Shown: positions 6,784 through 14,707, numbered from the stretch's first letter. The stretch is DNA of 17,641 nt from an uncultured Methanomicrobiales archaeon (GCA_937892275.1 CALAVG010000066.1:1-17641); one strand, 5' to 3'. Made by a program: numbers and translations. The notes: generated by a model not told the origin, from the sequence alone.

Positions 6784-7794
6784 ATGGGCAATACGCTATT
6801 CGTACTCCTGGATGGGGCGGAGGACCACCCCAACCCGTTATTGGGCGGAAAGAAACCATACGAGGTCGCAGACATGCCCTTCCTCAGATCGAAGGCCTGC
6901 CACAGATACACCACGACAGGCAGAGGATACACACATCTTTTCCTTAACGAGTTCTTCACCGGCCACCCTCCGGAGATGTCCAGAGCTGCCATAGAAGCGA
7001 TGGGCGTCGGTCTGCTCGACATCAAGGATCCCAAGAGGACCGCCTACAGGCTCAGTCCTGCAGAGATAAGCGGCGGGATGATCCACTGGTCCTATCATGC
7101 AGAGGAATTCAAGGACAGACTCATAGCAGCGGTGAACAGGAACCTCTCCATCCTGAATGACTATAATCCGCAGATAAGGTACTTCATCGGCGGAAGGGCG
7201 ATCCTGACGATGGAATCCGACTATGTCCCCGAACTGCCGGGACCTCCCGTCGATGCCCCGCTGGTGAGGATTCCCGGTGATCTCGGAAGATTCCTCAGGG
7301 CCATATGGGATGACATGGGAGGCATCACCGATTATCCGTGGGGATGCGGGAAGTTCGGAAAACAATATGAAATTAATCCAGCGATCAACAACATGAAGGT
7401 CATCTCCAACAGCCCCACCGCCCTCGGCATATGCGCATCCCTTGGATGCGATTTCCAGTTCGTGGAGAAGGTGGAGGACAGGTTCCCGATAGCACAGGAG
7501 GAGCTGAAGCACCGCGATGTTTTCCTCCATATAGACGAGGTGGACGAGTACGGCCATCAGAAGGATCCGTTCAAGAAGAAGGGCATCCTCGAGCTCACGG
7601 ACAGGCTCATGTCCGAATATTTCCCAGATGAGGAGAACATAATCTATTTCGTGGATCACGGTACGTCCTGCGTGACAGGAGAACATATCTTAATGAACGT
7701 GCCCATTTGGACTACCATTGACATTCATAGGAAGGAGGACGAGATACTTCCACTGAAAGATGTCGTCAGCATGCTACTGGCGAACAAAAGGTGA
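6784..7794 (+). CDS. Alkaline-phosphatase-superfamily protein related to archaeal phosphoglycerate mutase; candidate cobalamin-pathway phosphatase
   Basis: This 336-aa cytosolic protein resembles cofactor-independent (archaeal apgM-type) phosphoglycerate mutases. The metal-binding motifs are present: D10 in VLLDGAEDHPN, D254 and H258 in HIDEVDEYGHQKDP, D291-H292 in VDHGTS, and H301 in TGEHILMNVPIW. The segment that normally carries the nucleophilic Ser (GSDxAHLxLLGYDP in apgM) reads GRGYTHLFLNEFF, so that Ser is absent and a nearby Thr (T43-T45 or T50) may replace it. The stop lies 7 bp before cobT, so the two are very likely co-transcribed. Glycolytic mutase activity therefore looks doubtful; a phosphatase acting on alpha-ribazole phosphate or cobalamin phosphate is an inference from context. 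The superfamily is firm, the substrate is not. Confidence 0.75.
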   Translation: MGNTLFVLLDGAEDHPNPLLGGKKPYEVADMPFLRSKACHRYTTTGRGYTHLFLNEFFTGHPPEMSRAAIEAMGVGLLDIKDPKRTAYRLSPAEISGGMIHWSYHAEEFKDRLIAAVNRNLSILNDYNPQIRYFIGGRAILTMESDYVPELPGPPVDAPLVRIPGDLGRFLRAIWDDMGGITDYPWGCGKFGKQYEINPAINNMKVISNSPTALGICASLGCDFQFVEKVEDRFPIAQEELKHRDVFLHIDEVDEYGHQKDPFKKKGILELTDRLMSEYFPDEENIIYFVDHGTSCVTGEHILMNVPIWTTIDIHRKEDEILPLKDVVSMLLANKR

Positions 7795-7801
7795 ACATCA
7801 C

Positions 7802-8914
7802 ATGACAGAATTCGATATGCCGTCATCCCTGGGACTCTACGGAGACAAGAAGATAGCCAATGACATCCTTTCCCGTATCTGGGGGAAGAGAGGTGTGTTC
7901 ACCTGCACGGTGGCAAGCACGATGACCTCCAGCATACCCGGTGTCTCCGATGCAGGGGATACCCCGGAACTCACGCTCTACACCGGTGCCGCGGATGCGG
8001 AACTCCTGGTCAATGGTAAGACAACCTGTATCAAGGGGGTGCCGATCAACCCCGGAGGAATCCCCACGCCCGCCACCCTCACCAAGGCTGCGCTGGACCT
8101 TTCAGGGATGCAGTTCTTCATCGTGGACGGCGGCTGTTATGTCGATCCGGATATCCCCCGCTTCTATCTCGGAGGGAAATGTGGACAGAAGATCACAACC
8201 GCTCATGCCCTGGAGAATGTCAGGACAGTCTACGAGAGAGGATACAGGCTCGGAGAGCAGCTCGCCAAGGACAATGCGTTCGTCATCATTAGCGAGAGCT
8301 GCGCCGGAGGTACGACCACAGCACTTGCCGTCATGACAGCCATGGGTGTGCTGAAGGAGAACCTCGTCAGCAGCAGTTCCCCCAAGAACCCCAAGGAACT
8401 CAAGAGCAGGCTAGTCAAGGAGGCCCTTGAAACAGCAGGGATAGAACCCGGAGACTATGCAAAGGATCCGCTGAAGGCCATGGAATGCTTCGGGGACCCG
8501 ATGATGCCCGCCAACGTCGGAATACTCTGCGGAGCGGCGAAGCACGTTCCCGTGATCGTCGGCGGAGGCACTCAGATGGCGGCTGTCATGTCCGCAGCAG
8601 TCGTGCTCCATCCGGAGATCGTAGGCAACTTCATGCAGGGTACCACCAGATGGCTCATGGAGGATCCCAACTCGAGCATGAAGAAGATCATGGACAACAT
8701 ATCCGACAGGATCCCGATCCTCTACGTCAACGTGGACTACAGCGACAGCCCCTATGAGGGACTTCAGGCCTACGAGTGGGGATACATCAAGGAAGGGACC
8801 GGGTGCGGAGGAGCCTCGGTAGGTGCGATCATAACCAGCGCAGGTAAGATCACAGCTAAGGATCTCAAGGGCCAGGTCCACGAGATATACAAGGGAATAA
8901 TGCAGTTCGACTGA
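7802..8914 (+). CDS. cobT: Archaeal CobT-type nicotinate-nucleotide:dimethylbenzimidazole phosphoribosyltransferase (TIGR00303 family)
   Basis: Predicted to activate the lower-ligand base as its alpha-ribotide for the nucleotide loop of the corrinoid cofactor. It has 370 aa. Family features visible are SESCAGGTTTALAVMTAMG, a Gly-rich VIVGGGTQMAAVMSA, and EGTGCGGAS, whose E331 lies where bacterial CobT has its catalytic Glu (GEGSGA). The frame opens at 7760, but the ATG at 7802 is preferred: AGGTGA lies about 8 nt upstream and overlaps the previous stop. It follows the phosphatase-like gene by 7 bp and converges on cobY with no intergenic base. The lower-ligand base used by this organism cannot be deduced. 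Confidence 0.88.
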   Translation: MTEFDMPSSLGLYGDKKIANDILSRIWGKRGVFTCTVASTMTSSIPGVSDAGDTPELTLYTGAADAELLVNGKTTCIKGVPINPGGIPTPATLTKAALDLSGMQFFIVDGGCYVDPDIPRFYLGGKCGQKITTAHALENVRTVYERGYRLGEQLAKDNAFVIISESCAGGTTTALAVMTAMGVLKENLVSSSSPKNPKELKSRLVKEALETAGIEPGDYAKDPLKAMECFGDPMMPANVGILCGAAKHVPVIVGGGTQMAAVMSAAVVLHPEIVGNFMQGTTRWLMEDPNSSMKKIMDNISDRIPILYVNVDYSDSPYEGLQAYEWGYIKEGTGCGGASVGAIITSAGKITAKDLKGQVHEIYKGIMQFD

Positions 8915-9520
8915 TCACTCTTTGTAGTAAGAACGGGCCAGATTCAGTTCCCTCTGGGTGTTCACGTTAACGGACAGCTCGAGCCAGTTCGTCTCGAACA
9001 ACGTCTCGGCGAGATATTCTCCAGCCAGGGTCTTCTTCCTGTCTATAACGGATACCCCTGACAGCACCCAGCTGTTGCCCCTCTCCTCACGGACATATGA
9101 CGGAGTTATGCCGATGTTACGCACGGTGGCCTCGTCCACAACGGCGAGGAGGGAATCCATTGTTCCCGGTATGAAGTAATTGATGATCATATCGAAGATC
9201 TCTGAGGTTATCAGAGGGAGATCGGACGGCGTCGTGAGAACATAATCCCCATTCAGGCATTCCAACGCCTGATGCAGATCGCCCATGAAGTCCTCGCCCG
9301 AAGTGCGTATGGTCTCCACACCGATGCTTTTGAGGTAGTTCTCCGTCTCCAGGGTGTTATCGCTCACGGAAACTAGTATCCTGTCGATTCCCTTGGTGTC
9401 ATTCAGAGCATCTATCACCCTTTCAACGGCACATTTCTCGCCGACCATCATCAGAGGCTTCTCTATACCGCATTTACCCATGCGTGTACCTTTACCTCCG
9501 GCATGGACCAGCGCCTCCAT
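8915..9520 (-). CDS. cobY: GTP:adenosylcobinamide-phosphate guanylyltransferase
   Basis: Transfers GMP from GTP to adenosylcobinamide phosphate to give adenosylcobinamide-GDP, the archaeal counterpart of CobU. It has 201 aa with the nucleotidyltransferase loop HAGGKGTRMG (6-15), a following EKPLM, and an acidic TPSDLPLI motif. The ATG overlaps the cobS stop (TGATG), and GGTGAT lies just upstream as a Shine-Dalgarno sequence. It is last in the cobD-cbiB-cobS-cobY run, and the next two steps of its pathway (CobS, CobT) are encoded beside it. Confidence 0.9.
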   Translation of the reverse strand: MEALVHAGGKGTRMGKCGIEKPLMMVGEKCAVERVIDALNDTKGIDRILVSVSDNTLETENYLKSIGVETIRTSGEDFMGDLHQALECLNGDYVLTTPSDLPLITSEIFDMIINYFIPGTMDSLLAVVDEATVRNIGITPSYVREERGNSWVLSGVSVIDRKKTLAGEYLAETLFETNWLELSVNVNTQRELNLARSYYKE

Positions 9521-10353
9521 CAGATCACCGCTAGGTAGATCTCAACGAAGAGCAGGATGAAGAACACCAGGAAAGGCCTGGATACCTCGTTGGTCGCACC
9601 GAGGATGTCACCGTTCACCATACCGAACACCCTGTTTGCAGTCCTGGCCATCACCATGCCGATGATAGTGGATACGACCATTCCGGCTATGATGATCACG
9701 AGCATGGAAGCGAGGAGACCGCACCATTCGATGCCCGAATACATGTTCAGGAACAGCCCTCCTACGAGCAGAAGTATCGCCAGTGCTATGAAACTGATGA
9801 TGAATCCGAGCACAGCTGAACGGGACGTGGTCCTCTCGACCTGCCTAGCCGCCATCCCGTTGCCGGGCTTGCCCATAGATGCCGCAACTACCATGGCATT
9901 CTTGACGAACACCTCCACTGCAGGGAATGCCAGAACCATAAGGGGTCTGTTGTCGTACATGGAATAGAATGCCACACTGCATAGCACAGTGATCAGTGCG
10001 ACTCCGATACCGCCGGCTCCGACGAGTGTGTCCTTGAGTGCACGGATGTGATCGGACTGCTGTCCGGAAACAATCATCCCGTCCCCGAAATCAGTCAGAC
10101 CGTCGAAATGGAGGAATTTGCTCCCGGCGTACACGGTCAGAAGGACCAGTACCGCCGTCACCATGCCGTTGCCGAATTCGAGTTTATCTGACAGTACGAT
10201 CATGGCAACTGTGACCAGCATCACCAAGAAACCGAATATGAGTCCGACAAGGGGCGTGAGATGGAATCTGGTCTCCATATCGTCCATATCCTCTTGCGTG
10301 ATGTTCATATGGAATATGGTGTAGAAAGATACCAATGCTCTGAGTGCGCTCAT
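9520..10353 (-). CDS. cobS: Cobalamin synthase (adenosylcobinamide-GDP ribazoletransferase)
   Basis: Integral membrane enzyme joining adenosylcobinamide-GDP to alpha-ribazole or its phosphate. It has 277 aa with several hydrophobic helices and the diagnostic acidic motif HFDGLTDFGDG (about 82-92), plus a C-terminal NGDILGATNEVSR motif. A TTG at 10356 also opens the frame, but the ATG at 10353 is chosen, with GGGGA about 7 nt upstream. A 62-bp gap separates it from cbiB. A TATA-like TATTTAAA overlapping the end of cbiB (about 10415-10424) might give an internal promoter. The stop overlaps the cobY start. Confidence 0.92.
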   Translation of the reverse strand: MSALRALVSFYTIFHMNITQEDMDDMETRFHLTPLVGLIFGFLVMLVTVAMIVLSDKLEFGNGMVTAVLVLLTVYAGSKFLHFDGLTDFGDGMIVSGQQSDHIRALKDTLVGAGGIGVALITVLCSVAFYSMYDNRPLMVLAFPAVEVFVKNAMVVAASMGKPGNGMAARQVERTTSRSAVLGFIISFIALAILLLVGGLFLNMYSGIEWCGLLASMLVIIIAGMVVSTIIGMVMARTANRVFGMVNGDILGATNEVSRPFLVFFILLFVEIYLAVI

Positions 10354-10415
10354 CAATCGTCCCCGCTATTCTGGATGGATGCTCTGTCCAGTTATCGTAC
10401 CAACGCTTTACTCGT

Positions 10416-11426
10416 TTAAATAGTTAGTATGGACAGTACCAAATCCTCAAAGAACAGTTGGATGTGGATGCCTAGCAAAGCGTAGAGGGTGAAACAGATC
10501 AGCACCATGAAAATGATGGAAGTCGTCTCCACCAGTCTCATGCAGCGCTGTACGTCCTTTGTGGTGGGGAGCGGTCCCGCTCCCATGACGTATACCCCTC
10601 TCTTCTCCATCGAAATCCCCAATGCCGCGGATACCGCGGTCATGGGCCACCCGCTATTTGGGCTTGGGGTCTTTGTATGCTCCGCTTTGGCTGCCGGGAC
10701 AGCGACTCTCCAATTCATTCCCAGGAGCATCGCTGCGAATGCCACGAAATAAGGAGACACCCTGGACGTCAGCCATCCGAGCACATCATCGAACTTCGCT
10801 GGGAAGAACCCGAGCCTTCCGTACTTATCGTTGATGTAACCCCACATGGCGTCCATAAGGTTGGCGCATCTGAACATGATCGACCCCAGGATACCGAATA
10901 GACCGAAGTAGAATGTAGGGGACAATATGCTGTCCACGAGGTTCTCCGAAACAGTCTCGCAGCACGATGATGCGATGTGCTCCGCATCCATGCCCTTGGT
11001 GTTGCGGCTCACGATCATCTGGACCTTGGATGCGGCATCCTCCACACGGCCATCGTCCAGATCCTTGCAGATCGGGTTGCAGTGCTTCCTGAACGAGAAT
11101 ATGGCGAACTGTATCTTGAAGATGAATGCGGACACGAAGATCCATGCCACCTCTCCCCAGACCTCATCCGCCTCTGATACGAAGTGATGAACCAGTGCGA
11201 TGATCAGGATGCCTATTCCGCCGAATATTATGAAAACGAACAGATAGGAAAGGAAACCCAGAACGGATGTCCAGACCGAATCCCTTGTCTTTATCCTCCT
11301 GTCGATGGCATCGAGGATATTTCCCATCCACCTCAGAGGATGTATCGCATTAGGAACGTCTCCAATGAAACGATCGATCAGTATGGCCAGGATGACTATC
11401 GCCAATGCATCCAGCCACAGTTCCAC
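10416..11426 (-). CDS. cbiB: Adenosylcobinamide-phosphate synthase
   Basis: Membrane enzyme that attaches aminopropanol phosphate to adenosylcobyric acid. It has 336 aa with N-terminal DRFIGD and HPLRWMG (29-35), SRNT (140-143), ETVSENLVDSILSP (157-170), and SPNSGWPMTAVSAALGI near residue 240, all characteristic of CbiB/CobD membrane proteins. Translation starts at GTG (11426), 4 bp past the upstream aminotransferase stop, with GGTGA suitably spaced. It ends in TAA. Its substrate would come from the adjacent upstream decarboxylase, consistent with a single operon. Confidence 0.92.
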   Translation of the reverse strand: MELWLDALAIVILAILIDRFIGDVPNAIHPLRWMGNILDAIDRRIKTRDSVWTSVLGFLSYLFVFIIFGGIGILIIALVHHFVSEADEVWGEVAWIFVSAFIFKIQFAIFSFRKHCNPICKDLDDGRVEDAASKVQMIVSRNTKGMDAEHIASSCCETVSENLVDSILSPTFYFGLFGILGSIMFRCANLMDAMWGYINDKYGRLGFFPAKFDDVLGWLTSRVSPYFVAFAAMLLGMNWRVAVPAAKAEHTKTPSPNSGWPMTAVSAALGISMEKRGVYVMGAGPLPTTKDVQRCMRLVETTSIIFMVLICFTLYALLGIHIQLFFEDLVLSILTI

Positions 11427-11430
11427 AGGA

Positions 11431-12543
11431 TCACCCGTTGATGACGGAATCCACCGCTGCCAGGAAGCGGCAGTTGCGTTCCCTGTCCTTCACGCTGTAT
11501 CTGACATACGACGCGAACTCCGGTCCGAAGGAGGAACAGTCCCTCACCATGATACCGTGAGAGAGCATCTTCTTCTGGAAGACGGCACAATCCATCTCCA
11601 GAGAACTTATGTCATTGAAATAGAAGAACGAATCAGACACCGGTCCCGCCGGGAATCCGATGTTGTTCAGTGATGAATTCAGTATCTCCGACTCCTCGCC
11701 CATGACGGCCGCCGCATGGTCCACGTAATCCAAATGATCCCTGAGAAGGACGTTTGCCACGGTCTGCTCTATCTGACCGACATTCCAGGTCATCCTGACC
11801 TTCTCCATATCAGATATTATGTCAGGGTTGGATAGACCGAAACCGATCCTGATGCCTGGGATAGCAAAGGATTTGGTGAGTGAGGTGGCAACGACCAGGT
11901 TGGAGAACTTGTCCACCATTCCGGAAAGTGTTATGTCTGCATATCCGGGCACAAGCTCTAAGAGGGTCTCGTCGAGGAACACCATGATACCGCGGTCTTC
12001 GCACTCCCTCACAATACTGACGATCTTGTCCCTGGGCTCTACCCTGCCGGTAGGGTTGTTGGGGTTGCAGATATACAGTGCCTTGCTGTTCTCGCCCACG
12101 TTGTACATAAGGGAATCCAGATCTATCCTGAAATCATCCTCGACCTTCAGATCGTTCCATACAATGTCGGCCCCGACTATCCTGATCTGCTGAGCATATT
12201 CGGCGAAGCTGGGCCTGTTGAGGACCACATTGTCCCCGGGCTTGAAGAACGTGTTGGGTACGTTCCTGATAATATCCGAAGAACCCGCACCAACCGTGAT
12301 GCAATCGACGTCGACGTTAAACACCTTGGAGACGGTCTCCTTCAGTTCGGCGCAGGTGTCGTCGGGGTAATGGCCGATATCCTTCACTGCCGAAGCTATG
12401 ATTTCCTCGATGCCCTCCGGGGGTCCGAACGGATTCAGATTGTGGCTGAAGTCCTCAACACCCTCCAACCTCCATGCCTGCCCGCCGTGAACGGTCTTCG
12501 GCAGTTCGGATAACTCTTTCCTGGGAAGGATACGACCTTTCAT
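11431..12543 (-). CDS. cobD: CobD-type L-threonine-O-3-phosphate decarboxylase (PLP fold type I)
   Basis: Predicted to make (R)-1-amino-2-propanol O-phosphate for CbiB. It has 370 aa, fold-type-I PLP enzyme: NPNNPTGRVEP substrate/PLP region, FLDETLLELVPG with the PLP-ring Asp, PLP-binding K224 in SLTKSFAIPGIRIGFG, and a C-terminal Arg in YVRYSVKD. The N-terminus (VHGGQAWR, DFSHNLNPFGPP) is CobD-like, but histidinol-phosphate aminotransferases look similar. The position directly before cbiB decides for CobD. It is first gene of the minus-strand run, with a TATA-like box at 12566-12577 and an almost leaderless ATG at 12543. Confidence 0.88.
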   Translation of the reverse strand: MKGRILPRKELSELPKTVHGGQAWRLEGVEDFSHNLNPFGPPEGIEEIIASAVKDIGHYPDDTCAELKETVSKVFNVDVDCITVGAGSSDIIRNVPNTFFKPGDNVVLNRPSFAEYAQQIRIVGADIVWNDLKVEDDFRIDLDSLMYNVGENSKALYICNPNNPTGRVEPRDKIVSIVRECEDRGIMVFLDETLLELVPGYADITLSGMVDKFSNLVVATSLTKSFAIPGIRIGFGLSNPDIISDMEKVRMTWNVGQIEQTVANVLLRDHLDYVDHAAAVMGEESEILNSSLNNIGFPAGPVSDSFFYFNDISSLEMDCAVFQKKMLSHGIMVRDCSSFGPEFASYVRYSVKDRERNCRFLAAVDSVING

Positions 12544-12565
12544 GATGGCTTGGTATCAGTATTCG

Positions 12566-12577
12566 ATATAATAAATG
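12566..12577 (-). promoter_or_regulatory. Predicted TATA box for the cobD-cbiB-cobS-cobY run
   Basis: The minus strand reads ATTTATTATATC about 23-34 nt before the cobD ATG, giving a leader of only a few bases. The rest of 12544-12729 holds no gene that I can support. Confidence 0.5.
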
Positions 12578-12729
12578 GTCGAGGCAGAAATGGTGTGTGG
12601 CACATATGATTCCGATACTTCTGGTACCTAAGGCATCGACGTATCCGATTCTCAGGGCATATTGGGGCGTTCCGAAAAGCCTGGTCGTTGCAGACTACTA
12701 TAATTTTGAATACTTGCTTACAGCATTAG

Positions 12730-12803
12730 CGGGCCCGTCGGGATTCGAACCCGAGTCCGGAGCTCCGGAGGCCCCTATGCTATCCAAGCTATACTACGGG
12801 CCC
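12730..12803 (-). tRNA. tRNA-Arg (anticodon CCG)
   Basis: The minus strand folds into a 74-nt cloverleaf. A perfect 7-bp acceptor (GGGCCCG with CGGGCCC), a 5-bp anticodon stem with one G-U pair, a 7-nt loop CUCCGGA giving anticodon CCG (plus positions 12766-12768), and a perfect T-stem UCGGG/CCCGA around UUCGAAU. The D-stem is weak (two G-U pairs and an A-C mismatch). The discriminator is G and no CCA is encoded. It would read the CGG codon. No intron is seen. No TATA box is visible directly upstream, so it may be co-transcribed with rps27ae. Confidence 0.93.
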
Positions 12804-12827
12804 TTGTTGGAGAAAGAAAGGAGATTT

Positions 12828-12882
12828 GCCGGGGCCAGATACTCCCCGGCGATCCTGTGCCTCCTGTTGAGAGGGAGGAGGC
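12828..12882 (-). terminator. Two tandem hairpins between rps27ae and tRNA-Arg
   Basis: Two perfect 7-bp stems, 12859-12865/12876-12882 and 12828-12834/12844-12850, lie in the 99-bp gap after rps27ae. A pyrimidine-rich stretch (CTCCTTTCTTTCTCC) follows on the minus strand. They could end the rpoE1-rps27ae transcript, or be processing or stabilising stems if transcription continues into the tRNA. Confidence 0.45.
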
Positions 12883-12902
12883 GAATGAAGAATTTACCTT
12901 TC

Positions 12903-13088
12903 TCAGTCCTTCTTGGTGAACTCGGTGTATCCGCAGCATCCACAGGACACACGGTCCTTGTGGACTGCCATGAATGTTCCGGGTCCGCACTTGGGACAGA
13001 ACTGTTTGGTCCTGGTGATCTTGTCACCGTCGACCTGATATGAACTTGATTTCTTGATTGCTGCTTTGGGTGCTGCTGCTTTAGCCAT
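12903..13088 (-). CDS. rps27ae: 30S ribosomal protein S27ae
   Basis: Small zinc-ribbon protein of the archaeal 30S subunit, 61 aa. Zinc ligands are visible as CPKC (C31, C34) and CGCC (C49, C52), with the family's GTFMAVHKDR between them. The start at 13088 gives the typical MAKAAAPK basic N-terminus. The frame also opens 9 nt upstream, but GGAGTGA, which overlaps the rps24e stop, is well placed for 13088. It is last protein gene of the rpoE1 run. Confidence 0.92.
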   Translation of the reverse strand: MAKAAAPKAAIKKSSSYQVDGDKITRTKQFCPKCGPGTFMAVHKDRVSCGCCGYTEFTKKD

Positions 13089-13093
13089 TCGAA

Positions 13094-13408
13094 TCACTCC
13101 TCTGCTGCGGGTGCCTCGGGGGCCTTTGCCTCGATGCCGTTCCTCTTCAGGAGGTATTCCCTGTCGTACTCAAGTGCTGCTTCCTTGCTCTCGTAGACCT
13201 TGGCGTATCCCTTGGACATGCCCTTTCCGTAAACAGACTCGATAGTGTCGACGACGACACACTCCCTCTTGGACTTGCATTCCTTGGCGACTGCCTCTGC
13301 AACTGCGTTCCTTCCGGGTGTGCTCTCTCCGTTGTGGTCGAGAGTGAAATACACCTCTACCCTCTTGTACAGGGGGTTGTCTTTCTTTGCTGTGATTTCC
13401 ATCTTCAT
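13094..13408 (-). CDS. rps24e: 30S ribosomal protein S24e
   Basis: Archaeal/eukaryotic-type small-subunit protein of 104 aa. It has the family's MEITAKKDNPLYKRVEVYFTL start, TPGRNAVAEAVAKE, and the VYGKGMSKGYAKVYESKEAALEYD core, ending in an Ala/Pro/Glu-rich tail. The ATG overlaps the preceding kinase stop by 4 bases (ATGA), and GGAGG about 8 nt upstream is the clearest Shine-Dalgarno sequence of this run. It sits 5 bp before rps27ae, the usual archaeal pairing. Confidence 0.94.
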   Translation of the reverse strand: MKMEITAKKDNPLYKRVEVYFTLDHNGESTPGRNAVAEAVAKECKSKRECVVVDTIESVYGKGMSKGYAKVYESKEAALEYDREYLLKRNGIEAKAPEAPAAEE

Positions 13409-13908
13409 TCTGCTTCCTCCATTTTGGATATCAGATGTTCCATTTTGGATCTGATGCCCTCATCCGTGGTGATGCGCATCATGCATCTCCCGGGCCATCC
13501 GTACACGATATCGGTCCCCACCGGTGCAAGAAGGACAGTCGGTATTAGCGCCAGATCCTCTTCCCCGATGACCTTTATCAGTCCTCCGGACCCTTCGATG
13601 CGTCCGCGGATGCTCTCGACCAGTTGCCTGGTAATCCTTCCCGCGGGGTTGACGACCTCATCCTTCTCCTCGTCCTCGACGAGGGAGGCGAACTCAGTCA
13701 TCTCACGGCGTTCGGTGATCCCGTCGTATATCGACAGGAACGGCCTTATACCGTGTCTTCTGAACGTCAGGGATACCACGTCCCCGACGGTGATTAAGGT
13801 TGTTTGAGCGTGAAACGATCCAAGATCGTCGTCGTACAGCTCTGTTCCGAACGGTTCCTTGAACACCTGTCTGTCCTTTTCAGGCAGGAAAAGGTCCGAT
13901 TCGAACAT
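13405..13908 (-). CDS. GTP-dependent dephospho-CoA kinase (DUF359 family)
   Basis: Catalyses the last step of archaeal coenzyme A synthesis, phosphorylating dephospho-CoA with GTP. It has 167 aa and recognisable family blocks: LPEKDRQVFKEPFGTELYDD, GDVVSLTFRRHGIRPFLSIYDGITER, VNPAGRIT, GEEDLALIP and VYGWPGRCMM. The last block usually has a more Gly-rich YGQPGxG form, so it is slightly divergent. The frame is open to 14040, but the ATG at 13908 matches the family start and overlaps the spt4 stop (TGATG). Placement between spt4 and rps24e is a common archaeal arrangement. Confidence 0.9.
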   Translation of the reverse strand: MFESDLFLPEKDRQVFKEPFGTELYDDDLGSFHAQTTLITVGDVVSLTFRRHGIRPFLSIYDGITERREMTEFASLVEDEEKDEVVNPAGRITRQLVESIRGRIEGSGGLIKVIGEEDLALIPTVLLAPVGTDIVYGWPGRCMMRITTDEGIRSKMEHLISKMEEAE

Positions 13909-14099
13909 CAGCGTACCTTGAGAGCATACTTTCCGTTGGCGGAGATACCCATCTTCTTGGCTATCTCTGACTTCTCGAAGTCGAGTACTGCGAGGTATCC
14001 CTGCCACTCCTTCGAGGTCTGTCCGCCGCAGCGGGGGCACACGTCATCCTCGGAGATGAAGCTGCACTGCTTGCATGCCTTCTGTACGATGACTGCCAT
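13908..14099 (-). CDS. spt4: Transcription elongation factor Spt4 (RNA polymerase subunit E'')
   Basis: Zinc-binding partner of Spt5 in archaeal transcription elongation. It has 63 aa with zinc ligands C9/C12 (ACKQC) and C21/C24 (CPRC), followed by SKEWQGYLAVLD and a C-terminal GKYALKVR, typical of the family. The ATG at 14099 overlaps the rpoE1 stop (TGATG); a GTG three bases earlier is possible but less likely. Its own TGA overlaps the kinase start, so translation of the run is tightly coupled. Confidence 0.93.
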   Translation of the reverse strand: MAVIVQKACKQCSFISEDDVCPRCGGQTSKEWQGYLAVLDFEKSEIAKKMGISANGKYALKVR

Positions 14100-14671
14100 C
14101 ACTCATCACCGTCCGAATCCTTGTGCTTCTTAGCATCTTCCTCGATCCACTGGAGCTTTCCGAGACCGGGCTGCCTCATGGTGAGTCCGATCTTACTGTC
14201 CTGGGGATTCTTCTCGTTGAGGTCGATACTGACGACCCTTGCCCTGACTATGTCTCCCACAGCAAGGTATCTTCCGCTATCCTTACCTACGAGCCTCTGG
14301 TTGGTCTCATCGATGTCCACACGGTCATCCATTACCTGGCTGATGTGCAGGAGTCCGTCGAGAGGTCCGAACCTGACGAAAGCACCGAACTTGAGGATCT
14401 CCACGACCACTCCTTCGACGATCTCGTTCTCTCTGGGCTTGAAGACGACCTGATCGAATTTGACAGTCTGATAGACTGCTCCGTCACCGTGGACTATGCG
14501 TCCCGGACCCTCTGTCCTGACATTCTTGATCAGTATGGTGAAGGTCTTGTCGTCACCGAATCTTCCCTCATAGGCGTCCCATGTGAGTTTGTCGATGACA
14601 TCATCTATGTCCTCTTTCAGTTCGACCGGTGGGATACGGACGACCTTTTCGACTTCTGTAAGCATATACAT
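14099..14671 (-). CDS. rpoE1: DNA-directed RNA polymerase subunit E' (Rpo7/Rpb7)
   Basis: Stalk subunit of archaeal RNA polymerase, 190 aa. The N-terminal Rpb7 domain begins MYMLTEVEKVVRIPP and an S1 RNA-binding domain (GVVVEILKFGAFVRFGPLDGLLHIS) follows, ending in KIGLTMRQPGLGKL and a charged tail. The frame opens at 14692, but the ATG at 14671 fits the family start. A TATA box at 14708-14717 and an AGAGGG about 6 nt before that ATG support it. First gene of the run that continues through spt4, the CoA kinase and two ribosomal proteins. Confidence 0.94.
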   Translation of the reverse strand: MYMLTEVEKVVRIPPVELKEDIDDVIDKLTWDAYEGRFGDDKTFTILIKNVRTEGPGRIVHGDGAVYQTVKFDQVVFKPRENEIVEGVVVEILKFGAFVRFGPLDGLLHISQVMDDRVDIDETNQRLVGKDSGRYLAVGDIVRARVVSIDLNEKNPQDSKIGLTMRQPGLGKLQWIEEDAKKHKDSDGDE

Positions 14672-14707
14672 AGCGTGCCCTCTGATATTCAACGTTAGTG
14701 AGGACTC

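Noticed and set aside
6838..7686. Minus-strand open frame of 282 codons
   Set aside because: It is the shadow of the phosphatase-like gene, which has conserved metal-binding motifs on the plus strand.
12597..13043. Plus-strand open frame of 148 codons
   Set aside because: It runs antisense through tRNA-Arg, two hairpins and rps27ae, and shows no recognisable domain.
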